Shown here in pieces: positions 7,240 through 16,395 of a stretch of 64,000 nucleotides of DNA (within the stretch, counting starts at the first letter, position 1; every line of letters begins with the position of its first letter). A program made the position numbers and the translations under genes. The notes beneath the pieces are model-generated. The model did no database searches. It was given only the letters and a program-made list of their open reading frames with translations, and had not been told where the DNA came from. Source of the stretch: Nostoc sp. NIES-4103 (GTDB lineage: Bacteria; Cyanobacteriota; Cyanobacteriia; Cyanobacteriales; Nostocaceae); NCBI RefSeq assembly GCF_002368335.1, contig NZ_AP018288.1:5543763-5607762 (forward strand). The letters run 5' to 3'.

Positions 7240-9099
7240 GTTTTTCAACTTCTCCACCACCTCATCCACAGAGATAGCACCCAATTCCCCAGAAGCACGG
7301 GTACGTATACTCAAGGTGTTGGTTTCCACTTCTTTGGCTCCTACCACTGCCATTACTGGTATTTTATCCTTCTCGGCGTTGCGGATGAGTTTACCCAAGC
7401 GATCGCCACTGTTATCCACCTCTGCACGGATACCCAATGCCTGCATCTTAGCTACCACATCTTTTGTAAAGTCTAGCTGTGCTTCACCTACTGGCAGCAA
7501 TCTTGCTTGCACTGGTGCTAACCACAAGGGAAAATCACCCGCATATTCTTCAATTAGGATGCCAATTAATCGTTCTAAGGAACCAAAAGGCGCACGGTGA
7601 ATCATCACTGGACGTTTGCGAGAACCGTCTTCTGCGACATATTCCAAATCAAAACGTTCTGGTAAGTTGTAATCAACCTGCACGGTACCCAATTGCCATT
7701 CCCGTTCTAAGGCATCACTAAAGATAAAGTCGAGTTTGGGCCCATAAAAAGCTGCTTCCCCAATTCCTTCAAAGTGTTCCATCCCCAGTTGTTCCACTGC
7801 ACGACGAATTGCACCTTCAGCTTTGTCCCAAACTTCATCGGAACCAATATACTTATCACTGGCTGGATCGCGGAAACTAAGCCTAGCTTTAAAGTTCTTC
7901 AGTTGCAGTTTATTAAATACCGACAAAATCAAATCCACTACATTGAGGAACTCGCTGTCTAGCTGTTCTGGGGTAACGAACAAGTGGGAATCATCCACGG
8001 TAAAACCACGCACCCGCGTTAAACCGCCTAACTCTCCTGATTGTTCGTAGCGGTAAACAGTACCGAATTCTGCCAAGCGCATCGGTAATTCCCGATAAGA
8101 GCGCAACTCGCTCTTATATATTTGGATGTGAAACGGACAATTCATCGGCTTCATCACGAAGCCCTGTTCCTGCGCGGCGGCTTCTGAGTCCTCTGCCATC
8201 AGGGGAAACATATCTTCTTTATATTTTTGCCAGTGTCCAGAGGTTTTAAATAAATCTACTCTGGCAATGTGGGGTGTCACCACAGGCAAATAACCCCGTT
8301 TTAATTGCTCCTGTTTGAGGAAGTCTTCTAAAAGACTCCGTAACAAAGTTCCTTTGGGCGTCCACAAGGGTAAACCTGGCCCCACTAAGTCAGAAAATAT
8401 AAATAATCCCAGTTCTTTACCGAGTTTGCGGTGATCTCGCCGCAATGCTTCTTCTTTGCGCCGCTTGTACTCTGCTAACTGTTCTGGAGTTTCCCAAGCA
8501 GTAGCGTAAATCCGTTGTAGTTGAGCTTTAGTTTCATCCCCACGCCAATAAGCGCCAGCAACAGTTTCTAGTTCGATGGCTTTGGGGTTTAATTCGCTGG
8601 TGTTTTCCACATGGGGGCCTGCACACAAATCCCACCATTCATTCCCTAGGTGGTAAATGGTGATTGGTTCTTCTTTAATGTCTGCCAGGATTTCTAATTT
8701 GTAAGGTTCTTTTATCTTCTCAATCCGGCTTTGCGCTTCTTCACGGCTGACTTCTTCTCGAATCACTGGCAGCTTGCGATTGATAATCTTTACCATCTCT
8801 TTGTAGATAGCTTTAAGATCCTTGTCGCTAAATGGTTCTGGATTGTCAAAGTCATAATAAAAACCATTTTCAATCCAGGGGCCGATTGTGACTTGCGCTT
8901 TAGGAAACAACTTTTGTACTGCCATAGCCATCACATGGGAAGCTGTATGGCGAATTTTTTTTAACTTTTCCGACTCGCTGGTACGCGGTAAATACATTTT
9001 TTCAGGTTGTTCTGATCCGAAGCTAGTATCAGCGGCAGCCACCGCTGGAACTTCTCTGTGATTGGGAGCTTGATTAGGCGACATCGGTTGCTGAACCAT
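7213..9099 (-). CDS. thrS: Threonyl-tRNA synthetase
   Basis: A 628-aa class II synthetase charging tRNA-Thr. Its first 45 or so residues are low in conservation, so the usual N-terminal TGS domain appears missing. The editing domain is present (HTASH and CAGPHVE). The core has motif 2 (YRYEQSGELGGLTRVRGF), the zinc ligands in MNCPFH, DDSHLF and MIHRAP, and motif 3 GSLERLIGILIEEY, followed by the anticodon-binding domain. Start ATG at 9099. Essential housekeeping gene. Confidence 0.96.
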   Translation of the reverse strand: MVQQPMSPNQAPNHREVPAVAAADTSFGSEQPEKMYLPRTSESEKLKKIRHTASHVMAMAVQKLFPKAQVTIGPWIENGFYYDFDNPEPFSDKDLKAIYKEMVKIINRKLPVIREEVSREEAQSRIEKIKEPYKLEILADIKEEPITIYHLGNEWWDLCAGPHVENTSELNPKAIELETVAGAYWRGDETKAQLQRIYATAWETPEQLAEYKRRKEEALRRDHRKLGKELGLFIFSDLVGPGLPLWTPKGTLLRSLLEDFLKQEQLKRGYLPVVTPHIARVDLFKTSGHWQKYKEDMFPLMAEDSEAAAQEQGFVMKPMNCPFHIQIYKSELRSYRELPMRLAEFGTVYRYEQSGELGGLTRVRGFTVDDSHLFVTPEQLDSEFLNVVDLILSVFNKLQLKNFKARLSFRDPASDKYIGSDEVWDKAEGAIRRAVEQLGMEHFEGIGEAAFYGPKLDFIFSDALEREWQLGTVQVDYNLPERFDLEYVAEDGSRKRPVMIHRAPFGSLERLIGILIEEYAGDFPLWLAPVQARLLPVGEAQLDFTKDVVAKMQALGIRAEVDNSGDRLGKLIRNAEKDKIPVMAVVGAKEVETNTLSIRTRASGELGAISVDEVVEKLKNAIAKFENF

Positions 9100-9609
9100 T
9101 AGCGAAGTGATTGCAAAAGTAATTTATCAGTTGGAGTTCTCAAAAATCTACTCAAATATAGCAAGGTGTTATGATGTGTAGATTTCTTACTTCAAATATA
9201 ACGACTGTCAAGTAACTCAACTTGCCTGCGGCTGATGTATTTGCTCTGCAAATTCAGCTATAACAAAGACGATCTGATTCGTCTTTGAGGTTTCCCGCTT
9301 CATTCGCCGTTGCCACAGTCGAAATAGAAGCGCAAACACGAGAATACTTTAGTTATTTCTGACACAAGCTTAAATTTGCCGGAAAATCTGAATATTTGTC
9401 AGATTGTATTTTTCTGCAAGGCAATGGCTATATCACTAGATGCAGTCTCTATAGAATATAACCGGAAAATACTCGATTAATTTCCATGAATTAAGTAACT
9501 ATTATTACTTAAATTTTATGAAGTCTGTCTAAAGAGAGAATAAATAAAATGTTAAGAAATGTAAAATACGTTAATATTAACTAAGAAAATTAAAATTAAC
9601 TTCTTATTT
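9100..9609. other. Intergenic region, divergent leaders of thrS and DUF2605 gene
   Basis: This 510-bp AT-rich stretch must hold the promoters of both flanking genes. Apart from the IS605-like remnant at 9264-9340 I see no gene or known RNA motif. Confidence 0.6.
9264..9340 (-). mobile_element. Remnant right end of an IS200/IS605-type (TnpB) element
   Basis: On the minus strand the frame ...FYFDCGNGE ends at a TGA (9300-9302), resembling the C-terminus of many TnpB proteins. It is followed by TGAAGCGGGAAACC, a block like the guide-RNA scaffold end of TnpB loci, and by a perfect hairpin (CAAAGACGA / TCGTCTTTG, 9264-9287) like an IS605 end. No tnpA or intact tnpB is present. Family assignment is from memory of such ends. 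Confidence 0.5.
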
Positions 9610-9930
9610 ATGCGAGACTCAAATTTACCAGGGCCAGATTTGCTGAAAACGGTTTTAGAACCTCTGTTAGAGGATTTTCAGTATTGGTTTACGCGATCGC
9701 GTGAGTTTCTGGAAACAGAGCAACTCTCATTTATGAGTCAACAAGAGCAATCTGATTTGTTAGGGCGGATCAAGCAAGCACAAGAGGAACTAAATACTGC
9801 AAAGATGCTGTTTGCTGCAACTGGGGGACAAGTAGGAATTGACATGGCAACATTAATGCCCTGGCATCACTTGGTAAAGGAATGTTGGAGTGTAGCAATA
9901 CGCTTCCGTTCTCAGCAGACAGAAGGGTAA
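9610..9930 (+). CDS. DUF2605 family protein
   Basis: A 106-aa protein of a small cyanobacterial family (DUF2605) of unknown function. It starts MRDSNLPGPDLLKTVLEPLLEDFQYWF and ends with MPWHHLVKECWSVAIRFR. It is helical and soluble, with no signal peptide. The next gene on the same strand is the DUF2973 gene, 246 bp on, a pairing I recall from other cyanobacteria. Function unknown. Confidence 0.8.
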   Translation: MRDSNLPGPDLLKTVLEPLLEDFQYWFTRSREFLETEQLSFMSQQEQSDLLGRIKQAQEELNTAKMLFAATGGQVGIDMATLMPWHHLVKECWSVAIRFRSQQTEG

Positions 9931-10176
9931 CAGCAAGACAAAAGATAATTTTTTTTGAGAGTATAGAATCCTTAACATTATTTTTATTAACAAATAATGT
10001 ATCCTATGCTACCGTAATTTGAATACGATTAAAAAATTTGCACAAATTTTGCACAAAATAATACACACAAGCGCTAAGTGCGCCAAATATCTACACTCGC
10101 CCTAAGTCACAGAATCTGCAAAACAAAACGTTACAGTATAAGTTTTTAAAATTTGCTGCCTCTGGAGGAAAACCCG

Positions 10177-10506
10177 ATGTTACACCTGCTTTACATTCTT
10201 GCTTTTACTATTCTTGCCTTTATAGCCGTTGCCAACTTAATTCGCAACTTGATCATGTTTAGTTTTGATCGAGAGCGGCCCTATCCCCCAAAGTCTTCCC
10301 CAGTGGGCAATCAGGGCAACTTTGGCTATCTCTCATCAAAAAAACAGTTCGTACCACATCCAGAATTGTTGGATAGTGCAGGTAACTTAATTAAAGAACC
10401 GCTGTTGGTGATGCGTTCCATCAACGTTGAAGACGCTCGTCAACACTTAGATGCTCTTTATGAAGCTTCACCAGGGCACAAGAGTGAAAATTCGGAAGAA
10501 GCGTAA
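10177..10506 (+). CDS. DUF2973 family small membrane protein
   Basis: A 109-aa protein starting at ATG 10177, chosen because a good ribosome binding site (GGAGG, 10164-10168) precedes it; an upstream TTG at 10153 lacks one. Residues 1-25 form one transmembrane helix (LHLLYILAFTILAFIAVANLI). The rest is polar, with FDRERPYPPKSSPVGNQGNFGYLSSKKQFVPHPE. It belongs to the cyanobacterial DUF2973 family of unknown function. Confidence 0.82.
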   Translation: MLHLLYILAFTILAFIAVANLIRNLIMFSFDRERPYPPKSSPVGNQGNFGYLSSKKQFVPHPELLDSAGNLIKEPLLVMRSINVEDARQHLDALYEASPGHKSENSEEA

Positions 10507-10836
10507 AAAAATTAGCACAGATGCAAGAGTTTACACTTATACAAAAGTGATAAGTTAATAATTACCGCAACCGTGGTGAGGTGTGCAGATACTAGCGGCG
10601 AGTCAACAGACATCGCTGCTTTGAACTGTATGTACATTGGCAAACTGTTGCAGCACAAGCAACAATTATTGATCAGTTTTTATCAGCCAATAGGGCTGCT
10701 GACAGCATAACATCCATGAATAGGGAAATCGCCGCGTTCAATCTATCAAAATACTGAATTTAAATAACAACTTTTGATAAAACAACCTCTATCTGAGGAA
10801 CGTTATAGCCGCTCAGCCAAACGTAGTAAAAATAGA
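10507..10836. other. Intergenic region without recognised features
   Basis: About 330 bp between the DUF2973 gene and the exported helical protein. Only small imperfect repeats are visible. Confidence 0.5.
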
Positions 10837-11310
10837 ATGCTAAATCAAATTGAGATGTATTCTATGAAACTAAATTACTTGATGAAAGGGCTTTCCACTT
10901 TAGGACGTTGGATAGCTACAACTCTATTTTGTGTATTAGCGATCGCATTTGTTTGGCAAGGTGGGTTTTTCTCCAACACCACAGCAATGGCAGATTCTGG
11001 TGTAAACTTGATTGCATCGGCAGACGCAGGCGATCGCGTTCAAGATAAAGTTAGTAATGATGCTAGACGTGCCAAGAACTTCATTGAAGACACCAAAGAA
11101 AAGGTCGAGCGGACTGCAAACAAAAATGCTAGTAAAGTAGACCAAGCAACCGACAATGGTAGTTTATTCGAGCGCAAAGCCAAGGAAGATAGAGCTACAA
11201 TTGAGAAAAGAGCAGAGGAAGATGCAGCTCGCACCAAAAAAGCAGTAGACAACACAAAGAATGCTGTTGAACGCACTGTAGATAACATCAAGGATGCTTT
11301 TGGCAAATAG
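10837..11310 (+). CDS. Exported or membrane-anchored helical protein, unknown function
   Basis: About 157 aa from ATG 10837; in-frame starts at 10774 and 10864 are also possible. A hydrophobic segment (WIATTLFCVLAIAFVWQGGFF) ending near TAMADS looks like a signal peptide or anchor. The rest is highly charged and helical, with repeating units such as DKVSNDARRAKNFIEDTKEKVERT and KKAVDNTKNAVERTVDNIKDAF, reminiscent of LEA or apolipoprotein-like amphipathic helices. No enzyme motif. A stress or envelope role is a guess. Confidence 0.7.
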   Translation: MLNQIEMYSMKLNYLMKGLSTLGRWIATTLFCVLAIAFVWQGGFFSNTTAMADSGVNLIASADAGDRVQDKVSNDARRAKNFIEDTKEKVERTANKNASKVDQATDNGSLFERKAKEDRATIEKRAEEDAARTKKAVDNTKNAVERTVDNIKDAFGK

Positions 11311-11695
11311 ACAATAAAAGCGGCTAATGCCAAGTGTGAGCAAATATAGGCTCAGTTGCAAGAATTGAAAGCAACAACATAAATGTCTAGGAAGAAATCA
11401 AGCCAGGCTAAGAAAATGCTTGGCTTGATTTACAGCAGATATCAATTGATCGATTTGACTATTCTGTAAACTTTGTAAATAAGTAAGTCGGTGGAAATAA
11501 ACATAACTATATTAAAAAGGGTAAAAGGTAAGGGGCAAAGGGAAAACCTTTACCCTTTAACCCTTTCCCTTTCCCCTTACAAAACTATACATAGTTCGGT
11601 TTAATTGCACCTACTTACTTAGACACCAGTCGAGCAAGTGGGCAGCAATCAATGTTAGCTTTAAGAAAAAAGCGTTGTATAGAGAGTAGTACACT
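11311..11695. other. Intergenic region with terminator and a repeat hairpin
   Basis: This region holds the hairpin at 11395-11431 and an inverted purine/pyrimidine tract at about 11526-11580 (GTAAGGGGCAAAGGG against CCCTTTCCCCTTAC) of the heptamer-repeat type. No gene seen. Confidence 0.55.
11395..11431 (+). terminator. Strong hairpin after the helical protein gene
   Basis: AAATCAAGCCA and TGGCTTGATTT form a perfect 11-bp stem with a 15-nt loop, 85 bp after the stop. The T-run is short, so efficiency is uncertain. Confidence 0.55.
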
Positions 11696-11926
11696 ATGTC
11701 ATCGGCAGCCATTACCACTGTGATCAAGATGATGGAGTCCTTGCCTATTGATGTACAGGAAAAGATTGTAGACCACCTGCGCGATTACATCGACGACTTG
11801 CAAGATGAAATTCGCTGGAATGAATCTTTCCAACGAACACAACAGAAACTTATCGCTGCTGCAAGACGTGCCAAACAAGAAATTGCTGAGGGGCAAGCGA
11901 CTACACTAGACTATGACCAGTTATGA
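11696..11926 (+). CDS. Probable antitoxin of a RelE-type pair
   Basis: A 76-aa acidic helical protein (MESLPIDVQEKIVDHLRDYIDDLQDEIRWNESF...) typical of small cyanobacterial proteins encoded before RelE-like toxins. Its stop overlaps the next start by 4 nt (ATGA). No DNA-binding motif stands out. Antitoxin role is inferred from the arrangement. Confidence 0.75.
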   Translation: MSSAAITTVIKMMESLPIDVQEKIVDHLRDYIDDLQDEIRWNESFQRTQQKLIAAARRAKQEIAEGQATTLDYDQL

Positions 11927-12171
11927 AGTCTGCTGTTCTTCCTTCCTTTTGGACAGAGTATCGACGGTTGAACAGTGATATCAGGCAAAGTGCTAGGAAA
12001 GCTTACTATTTATGGGCAAAGAATCCATTTCACCCTTCTTTACACTTCAAGTGCATTAACAGTCAAGAAGGAATTTGGTCTGTGAGAGTAACGCGAGATT
12101 TTCGCGCACTGGGAGTATTAGAAGGTGACACAGTTACATGGTTCTGGATTGGAAGTCACGACGATTATTAG
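11923..12171 (+). CDS. RelE-like toxin
   Basis: An 82-aa basic protein with the RelE/HigB pattern: FWTEYRRLNSDIRQSARKAYYLWAKNPFHPSLHFK, then WSVRVTRDFRALGVLEGD and WFWIGSHDDY at the end. This subgroup is common in cyanobacterial genomes. Translationally coupled to the upstream gene. Confidence 0.82.
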   Translation: MKSAVLPSFWTEYRRLNSDIRQSARKAYYLWAKNPFHPSLHFKCINSQEGIWSVRVTRDFRALGVLEGDTVTWFWIGSHDDY

Positions 12172-12221
12172 CGGTTTTTCTCATAAAGGGAGTAGATAAT
12201 TTCCTACTCCCTACTGACTCT

Positions 12222-14501
12222 CTAAGCTTCGATAACCACCCTCAGATTGCCGCGTTTTTTAGCGACGCGACAAGCGGTAGTGCTACCAGAACGCTCGAAT
12301 TCTAAATCCAAGATGGTGGTACCAACTTGCAAATTGTGTATTGACAGACGATTGATTGATTCTGGCAAAGCAGGGTCAATAATTCGCAAGCAGTTATTTT
12401 GAGCGTCAGGCACCAAGTTGACGACCATTTGCACTAGTTGAAATATGCTACCAGTAGCCCAAGCTTGGGGAGTACAAGCTACCGGATATTGTACAGGGGC
12501 ATGATCACCATTACGTTCGTAACCGCAGAACAGTTCTGGAGGACGTTGATAAGGTTGTAGGCTAGTCATGTCGAACAAGCCTTGAAAAAGTTCTAAGGCT
12601 TGGTCAATTAAACCCAGCGATCGCAATCCCATGGCAATCAGAGAATTATCATGAGGCCAAACTGAACCAATGTGATATCCCATGGGATTGTAAGCTGGTG
12701 ACAAACTGCTGAGAGTACGAATACCCCAACCATTAAACATATCTGGTGCCCGCAACCTCTCTGCCACACAGTAAGCTTTTTCCGGTGTGAAAATGCCCAA
12801 ATGCAAACAGTGTCCTGGATTCGATGTAATACTTTCTACTGGCTTACCGTCTCCATCCAAAGCCAAAGCGCAGAAATCCTGGTCTTCCATCCAGAAATCT
12901 CGATTAAAACGCACCTTGAGGTTTCTAGCTTCTTCAAGCCAGCGATCGGCCAAATCAAGCCGCTTCTTCATCCTAGCAATTTCTGCCAAACGTGTTTTCG
13001 CGGCATAGAAATAAGCTTGTACTTCACATAAAGCGATGGGGCCGTTGGCTAAGTCTCCTTTGCGGTCTACAATACAGTCGCCAGAGTCTTTCCACCCCTG
13101 GTTAACTAGACCTCGTTTAGATTTACGGTAGTAGGTCAAATAACCAGTTGGTTGGGCATTACGATCAATCCACTCCATTGCTGCTAAAGCATTAGGCCAA
13201 AGTTGCTCTAGGGTTTCTTGATCATGCGTCCAAGTGTAGTACTCAGCATACAGCATGAGCCACAGGGGAGTAGCATCAACTGTACCGTAGTAGGGTGTGT
13301 GGGGAATTTCCTGACAGCGAGCCATTTCCCCCAACCGCAACTCGTGCAAAATCTTGCCTGGTTCTTCTTCGCGCCAGTCGTCCTCATTTTGACCTTGGTG
13401 TTGTGCCAAAAGCATTAAAGTTTCTTTGGCAATTTGTGGGTTTAACATTAGAGTTTGGGAAGCTGTAATCAGCGAATCACGCCCAAACAAAGCAGAAAAC
13501 CAAGGCACTCCGGCGGAGACAGTCTTATACTTGCCAAAAGACTGGCGTAACAAATACATATCTTGCTCAGCTCGTTCAATGACTCGATTGAACATGGTTT
13601 TATCTGAGCTGATACGTGTAATTTGTTGTACCCAATTTTGCTCCTCCATCAACTCCGCAGCTTTGGCCTGTGGTAGGGTATACGCTGCACTGACAGTGGA
13701 ACTGGATGTGTTATTGGTAAACATGTTCATCCGATAGCCGAGTTTGCGAGTTTCGTGAGAAGCCAACTCTAGCCGCCAAATTGCTGTGTAACCTTTGAAA
13801 TGGTCTGGTTGGTAATGTTGGAATTGGATGCGGGATTCCATGATTAAGCCATCTAGACCTTGATAGGCTAATGTTAAGAATTCTGTGGGCTGAGTCTGCA
13901 CAGGGGTAACGCCATCATTTGTCAAAAATGCTGCTTCCTCTGGTGTCGGTTCCGCTAAGCGTAAAAGCTTACCTTGTTTTTCTCTACCAAAACCCCGAAC
14001 TTCAAATAAATCCACAAAATCCGCATCAAAACTGATACTCAGTTCAAAGCTAACGGTAGTTGTGCTGTAGTTAGATACTTCTATTTCTTCAAAGAGTGCG
14101 CCATTGAGTACAATTTCCCGGCGAATTCCGACAGTTTCAGCTCTGAGACTTTCTTCAATTCTGGGATTGGTACACAGAACTGAGATTGAAAACCCTTTTT
14201 CAGCAGTACTGCTCAGGAGTACAGGCGATCGCCCTTCAATTTGCAACTCTAAGCGATTGAGAAATCGCGTATCACTGCAAAACAGTCCCATACTGGGGTT
14301 ACCCTCGTTGAGGGAACAGCCAGAAATGTTACCAATCGTATCTGTGACCAAAAATAAATCATCATCTTTGACTGTCAAAGTTGGTTGTGGTCTTTCACTC
14401 ACAACACAAGGCCACTCAGGGATAGGTAATTGTTCTGCTGGAATAAAAGTTTTTCCGTCTAAGAGAATTTTTTCCGGGTTGATCAATGTATCCGGTGTCA
14501 T
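12222..14501 (-). CDS. Amylo-alpha-1,6-glucosidase / glycogen debranching-type enzyme
   Basis: A 759-aa protein with an N-terminal glycogen-debranching beta domain (about 30-270) and a C-terminal (alpha/alpha)6 glycosidase domain (about 300-700). Catalytic-region segments include GVPWFSALFGRDSLITA, GWKDSGDC and GSVWPHDNSLIAMGL. No signal peptide, so cytoplasmic. It probably acts on alpha-glucan or related glycosides; exact substrate is not readable. Single gene with a long upstream region. Confidence 0.88.
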   Translation of the reverse strand: MTPDTLINPEKILLDGKTFIPAEQLPIPEWPCVVSERPQPTLTVKDDDLFLVTDTIGNISGCSLNEGNPSMGLFCSDTRFLNRLELQIEGRSPVLLSSTAEKGFSISVLCTNPRIEESLRAETVGIRREIVLNGALFEEIEVSNYSTTTVSFELSISFDADFVDLFEVRGFGREKQGKLLRLAEPTPEEAAFLTNDGVTPVQTQPTEFLTLAYQGLDGLIMESRIQFQHYQPDHFKGYTAIWRLELASHETRKLGYRMNMFTNNTSSSTVSAAYTLPQAKAAELMEEQNWVQQITRISSDKTMFNRVIERAEQDMYLLRQSFGKYKTVSAGVPWFSALFGRDSLITASQTLMLNPQIAKETLMLLAQHQGQNEDDWREEEPGKILHELRLGEMARCQEIPHTPYYGTVDATPLWLMLYAEYYTWTHDQETLEQLWPNALAAMEWIDRNAQPTGYLTYYRKSKRGLVNQGWKDSGDCIVDRKGDLANGPIALCEVQAYFYAAKTRLAEIARMKKRLDLADRWLEEARNLKVRFNRDFWMEDQDFCALALDGDGKPVESITSNPGHCLHLGIFTPEKAYCVAERLRAPDMFNGWGIRTLSSLSPAYNPMGYHIGSVWPHDNSLIAMGLRSLGLIDQALELFQGLFDMTSLQPYQRPPELFCGYERNGDHAPVQYPVACTPQAWATGSIFQLVQMVVNLVPDAQNNCLRIIDPALPESINRLSIHNLQVGTTILDLEFERSGSTTACRVAKKRGNLRVVIEA

Positions 14502-15410
14502 TAGCCAAAGTTCCGTGTAGAGGTCTATATTTTCGTAGTCGGATCAGCGTCAATCAAAGCTAATCAAAACAAGGACGTTGCGAAAGCACGCCTATAAAAG
14601 GAGCAAGCTGGAGGAGAAAAGAATTTGAGTTTTTTCAAAAATTCCTAATCATATTTCAATTTAGCAACGTCAAAACAAGATGTGCTAGAAAATTCATTGG
14701 AGTCATTGAAATTAAATTAATACTTACATCCTGAAATAGTCCGAATCACTTGATTTTGCTTAAAAGCAACTTGTTGTTAGCCAAGGGCGAGAAACAAGTT
14801 TCATCCCAACGGGGTATGCACTTCATAAAGACTGTTGGTAATAGAGCAGGCATAAAACTTATATAACAAATCTTAATAGAGTTATGTGATCTAAATTATG
14901 AAGTCAAGGTTGAAAATAGAGGATTTTTGCTTGGTTCATAGGTCACTAATCCTTCATAGTCATCAGCCGCAGAGAATACATACTTTTTTCTTGAAATTAT
15001 AGCCACTGCAATTGGAAAGTATATAAATTTACTTGATAATTTTTTATATGTAATTAGACATATTTATTCAAATATTAATTTGAATAATACAGTAGTTGGC
15101 AGTTGGTAATCGACGCCAAGCTGAAGATATACAACTGCTTTAAGCTGTTACGCATTTAAGTTGCGTAGTTACTCATGAGGGTTGTCCAGAGTCAAGAGTC
15201 AAAAGTCCAAGTTCAACCTTGACTCTGGACTGTTGACCCTTGACGACCTAAACAACCAAATATGCAATTTAGACGCGCATCAGCTTACCTCCTATATCAA
15301 AATCTGCATTTTTATACTTGACGCAAACTAAAACTCCTGTATTGTTAACCACAGAGTCCATGAGCCGTAGCTCCAGTTCTCTTTAACTACCAATTTTACC
15401 TAGGTTATGC
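14502..15410. other. Long intergenic region, no gene recognised
   Basis: About 910 bp, AT-rich. The only clear structure is an inverted repeat at 15184-15230 (GTCCAGAGTCAAG against CTTGACTCTGGAC, 13 bp perfect) embedded in AGTCAAAAGTCC-type heptamers. No convincing small ORF or known RNA. Confidence 0.55.
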
Positions 15411-15448
15411 TAAATATGTAAGCAATTACGTAATTGCTTACATATTTA
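15411..15448 (+). promoter_or_regulatory. 38-bp perfect palindrome abutting the start codon, probable operator
   Basis: The half-site TAAATATGTAAGCAATTAC is followed by its exact reverse complement; the last base is the A of the ATG at 15448. Position and symmetry suit autoregulation by the MarR-type regulator encoded just downstream. No Shine-Dalgarno is visible between palindrome and ATG, so translation may be leaderless or start by another route. Confidence 0.75.
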
Positions 15449-16395
15449 TGGACTTCTACTCTCAGACTGGTAAAGTAGCGCTAGGTAGCCGCCTGCGCCG
15501 ACTGAGCGAAAAGTTAACAGAAGACGCTGCAAAAATCTACGTTCTCTATGATGTTCCGTTAGATCCAAAATGGTTCCCAGTTTTTTATGTCCTTTCACAC
15601 AAGCAGGAAGCATCAATTACTGAGATTGCTCAAATTATTGGTCACTCACATCCGTCTGTTAGTCAGATTGTCAAAGAAATGAATAAAAAAGGACTGGCAA
15701 CTATTAACAAAAGTGCTGAGGATGCGAGAGTTAGTGTTGTCAGGCTCTCTGATGCTGGTAGATCACTTGTTCCAAAAATCGAAAAGCAGTATCTTGATGT
15801 CACTCAGGCTGTTGAAGACCTTTTATCACAAACACAACATGATCTCTGGAAAGCTATAGAAGAAGTTGAGTTTCTCCTTGCTAGCAAAAGCTTTTTTGAG
15901 CGTGTTAATCAGCAAAGAAAAGTTCGCTTAAGCCAGGATATTGAAATTATTGACTATTTACCAGAGTTACATGAAGACTTCAAACGCTTGAACTATGAAT
16001 GGATTGAGAAATACTTCAAGCTAGAGCCAACTGATCACGAATCTTTGAATTATCCCAACGACAAGATTATCCAACCTGGTGGACACATATATATGGCACG
16101 TCATAACGGCAAAATTGTTGGTACTTGTGCCTTAATCAAAATAGATGATGATACCTATGAATTAGCGAAGATGGCAGTCACACCAACAGCTAGAGGCAAA
16201 GGCGTTGGCTGGTTACTGGGTCAAGCGGCTATTAAAAAAGTGCGTGAATTAGGAGCAAAAAAAGTATTTTTAGAAAGCAATACTGTTTTAGAGCCTGCTA
16301 TTAATCTCTACCATAAGTTAGGGTTTCAGAAAATCATTGGGCAACCTTCACCTTATGAACGCTGTAATATTCAGATGGAACTTAAATTGACGTGA
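15448..16395 (+). CDS. MarR-type regulator fused to GNAT acetyltransferase
   Basis: A 315-aa protein. Residues 1-150 form a MarR winged helix with SITEIAQIIGHSHPSVSQIVKEMNKKGL as the helix-turn-helix and DARVSVVRLSDAGR as the wing. Residues about 155-315 form a GNAT domain with ELAKMAVTPTARGKGVGWLLGQAAI, the acetyl-CoA loop, and VFLESNTVLEPAINLYHKLGF. It could sense or modify a small molecule and control its own gene. The target of acetylation is unknown. Confidence 0.9.
   Translation: MDFYSQTGKVALGSRLRRLSEKLTEDAAKIYVLYDVPLDPKWFPVFYVLSHKQEASITEIAQIIGHSHPSVSQIVKEMNKKGLATINKSAEDARVSVVRLSDAGRSLVPKIEKQYLDVTQAVEDLLSQTQHDLWKAIEEVEFLLASKSFFERVNQQRKVRLSQDIEIIDYLPELHEDFKRLNYEWIEKYFKLEPTDHESLNYPNDKIIQPGGHIYMARHNGKIVGTCALIKIDDDTYELAKMAVTPTARGKGVGWLLGQAAIKKVRELGAKKVFLESNTVLEPAINLYHKLGFQKIIGQPSPYERCNIQMELKLT

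Noticed and set aside
9100..9609. T-box or Yfr2-type RNA in the thrS leader
   Set aside because: No T-box motif, which is not expected in cyanobacteria; the GTTGCCACAG stretch is better explained by the TnpB-like tail on the other strand.
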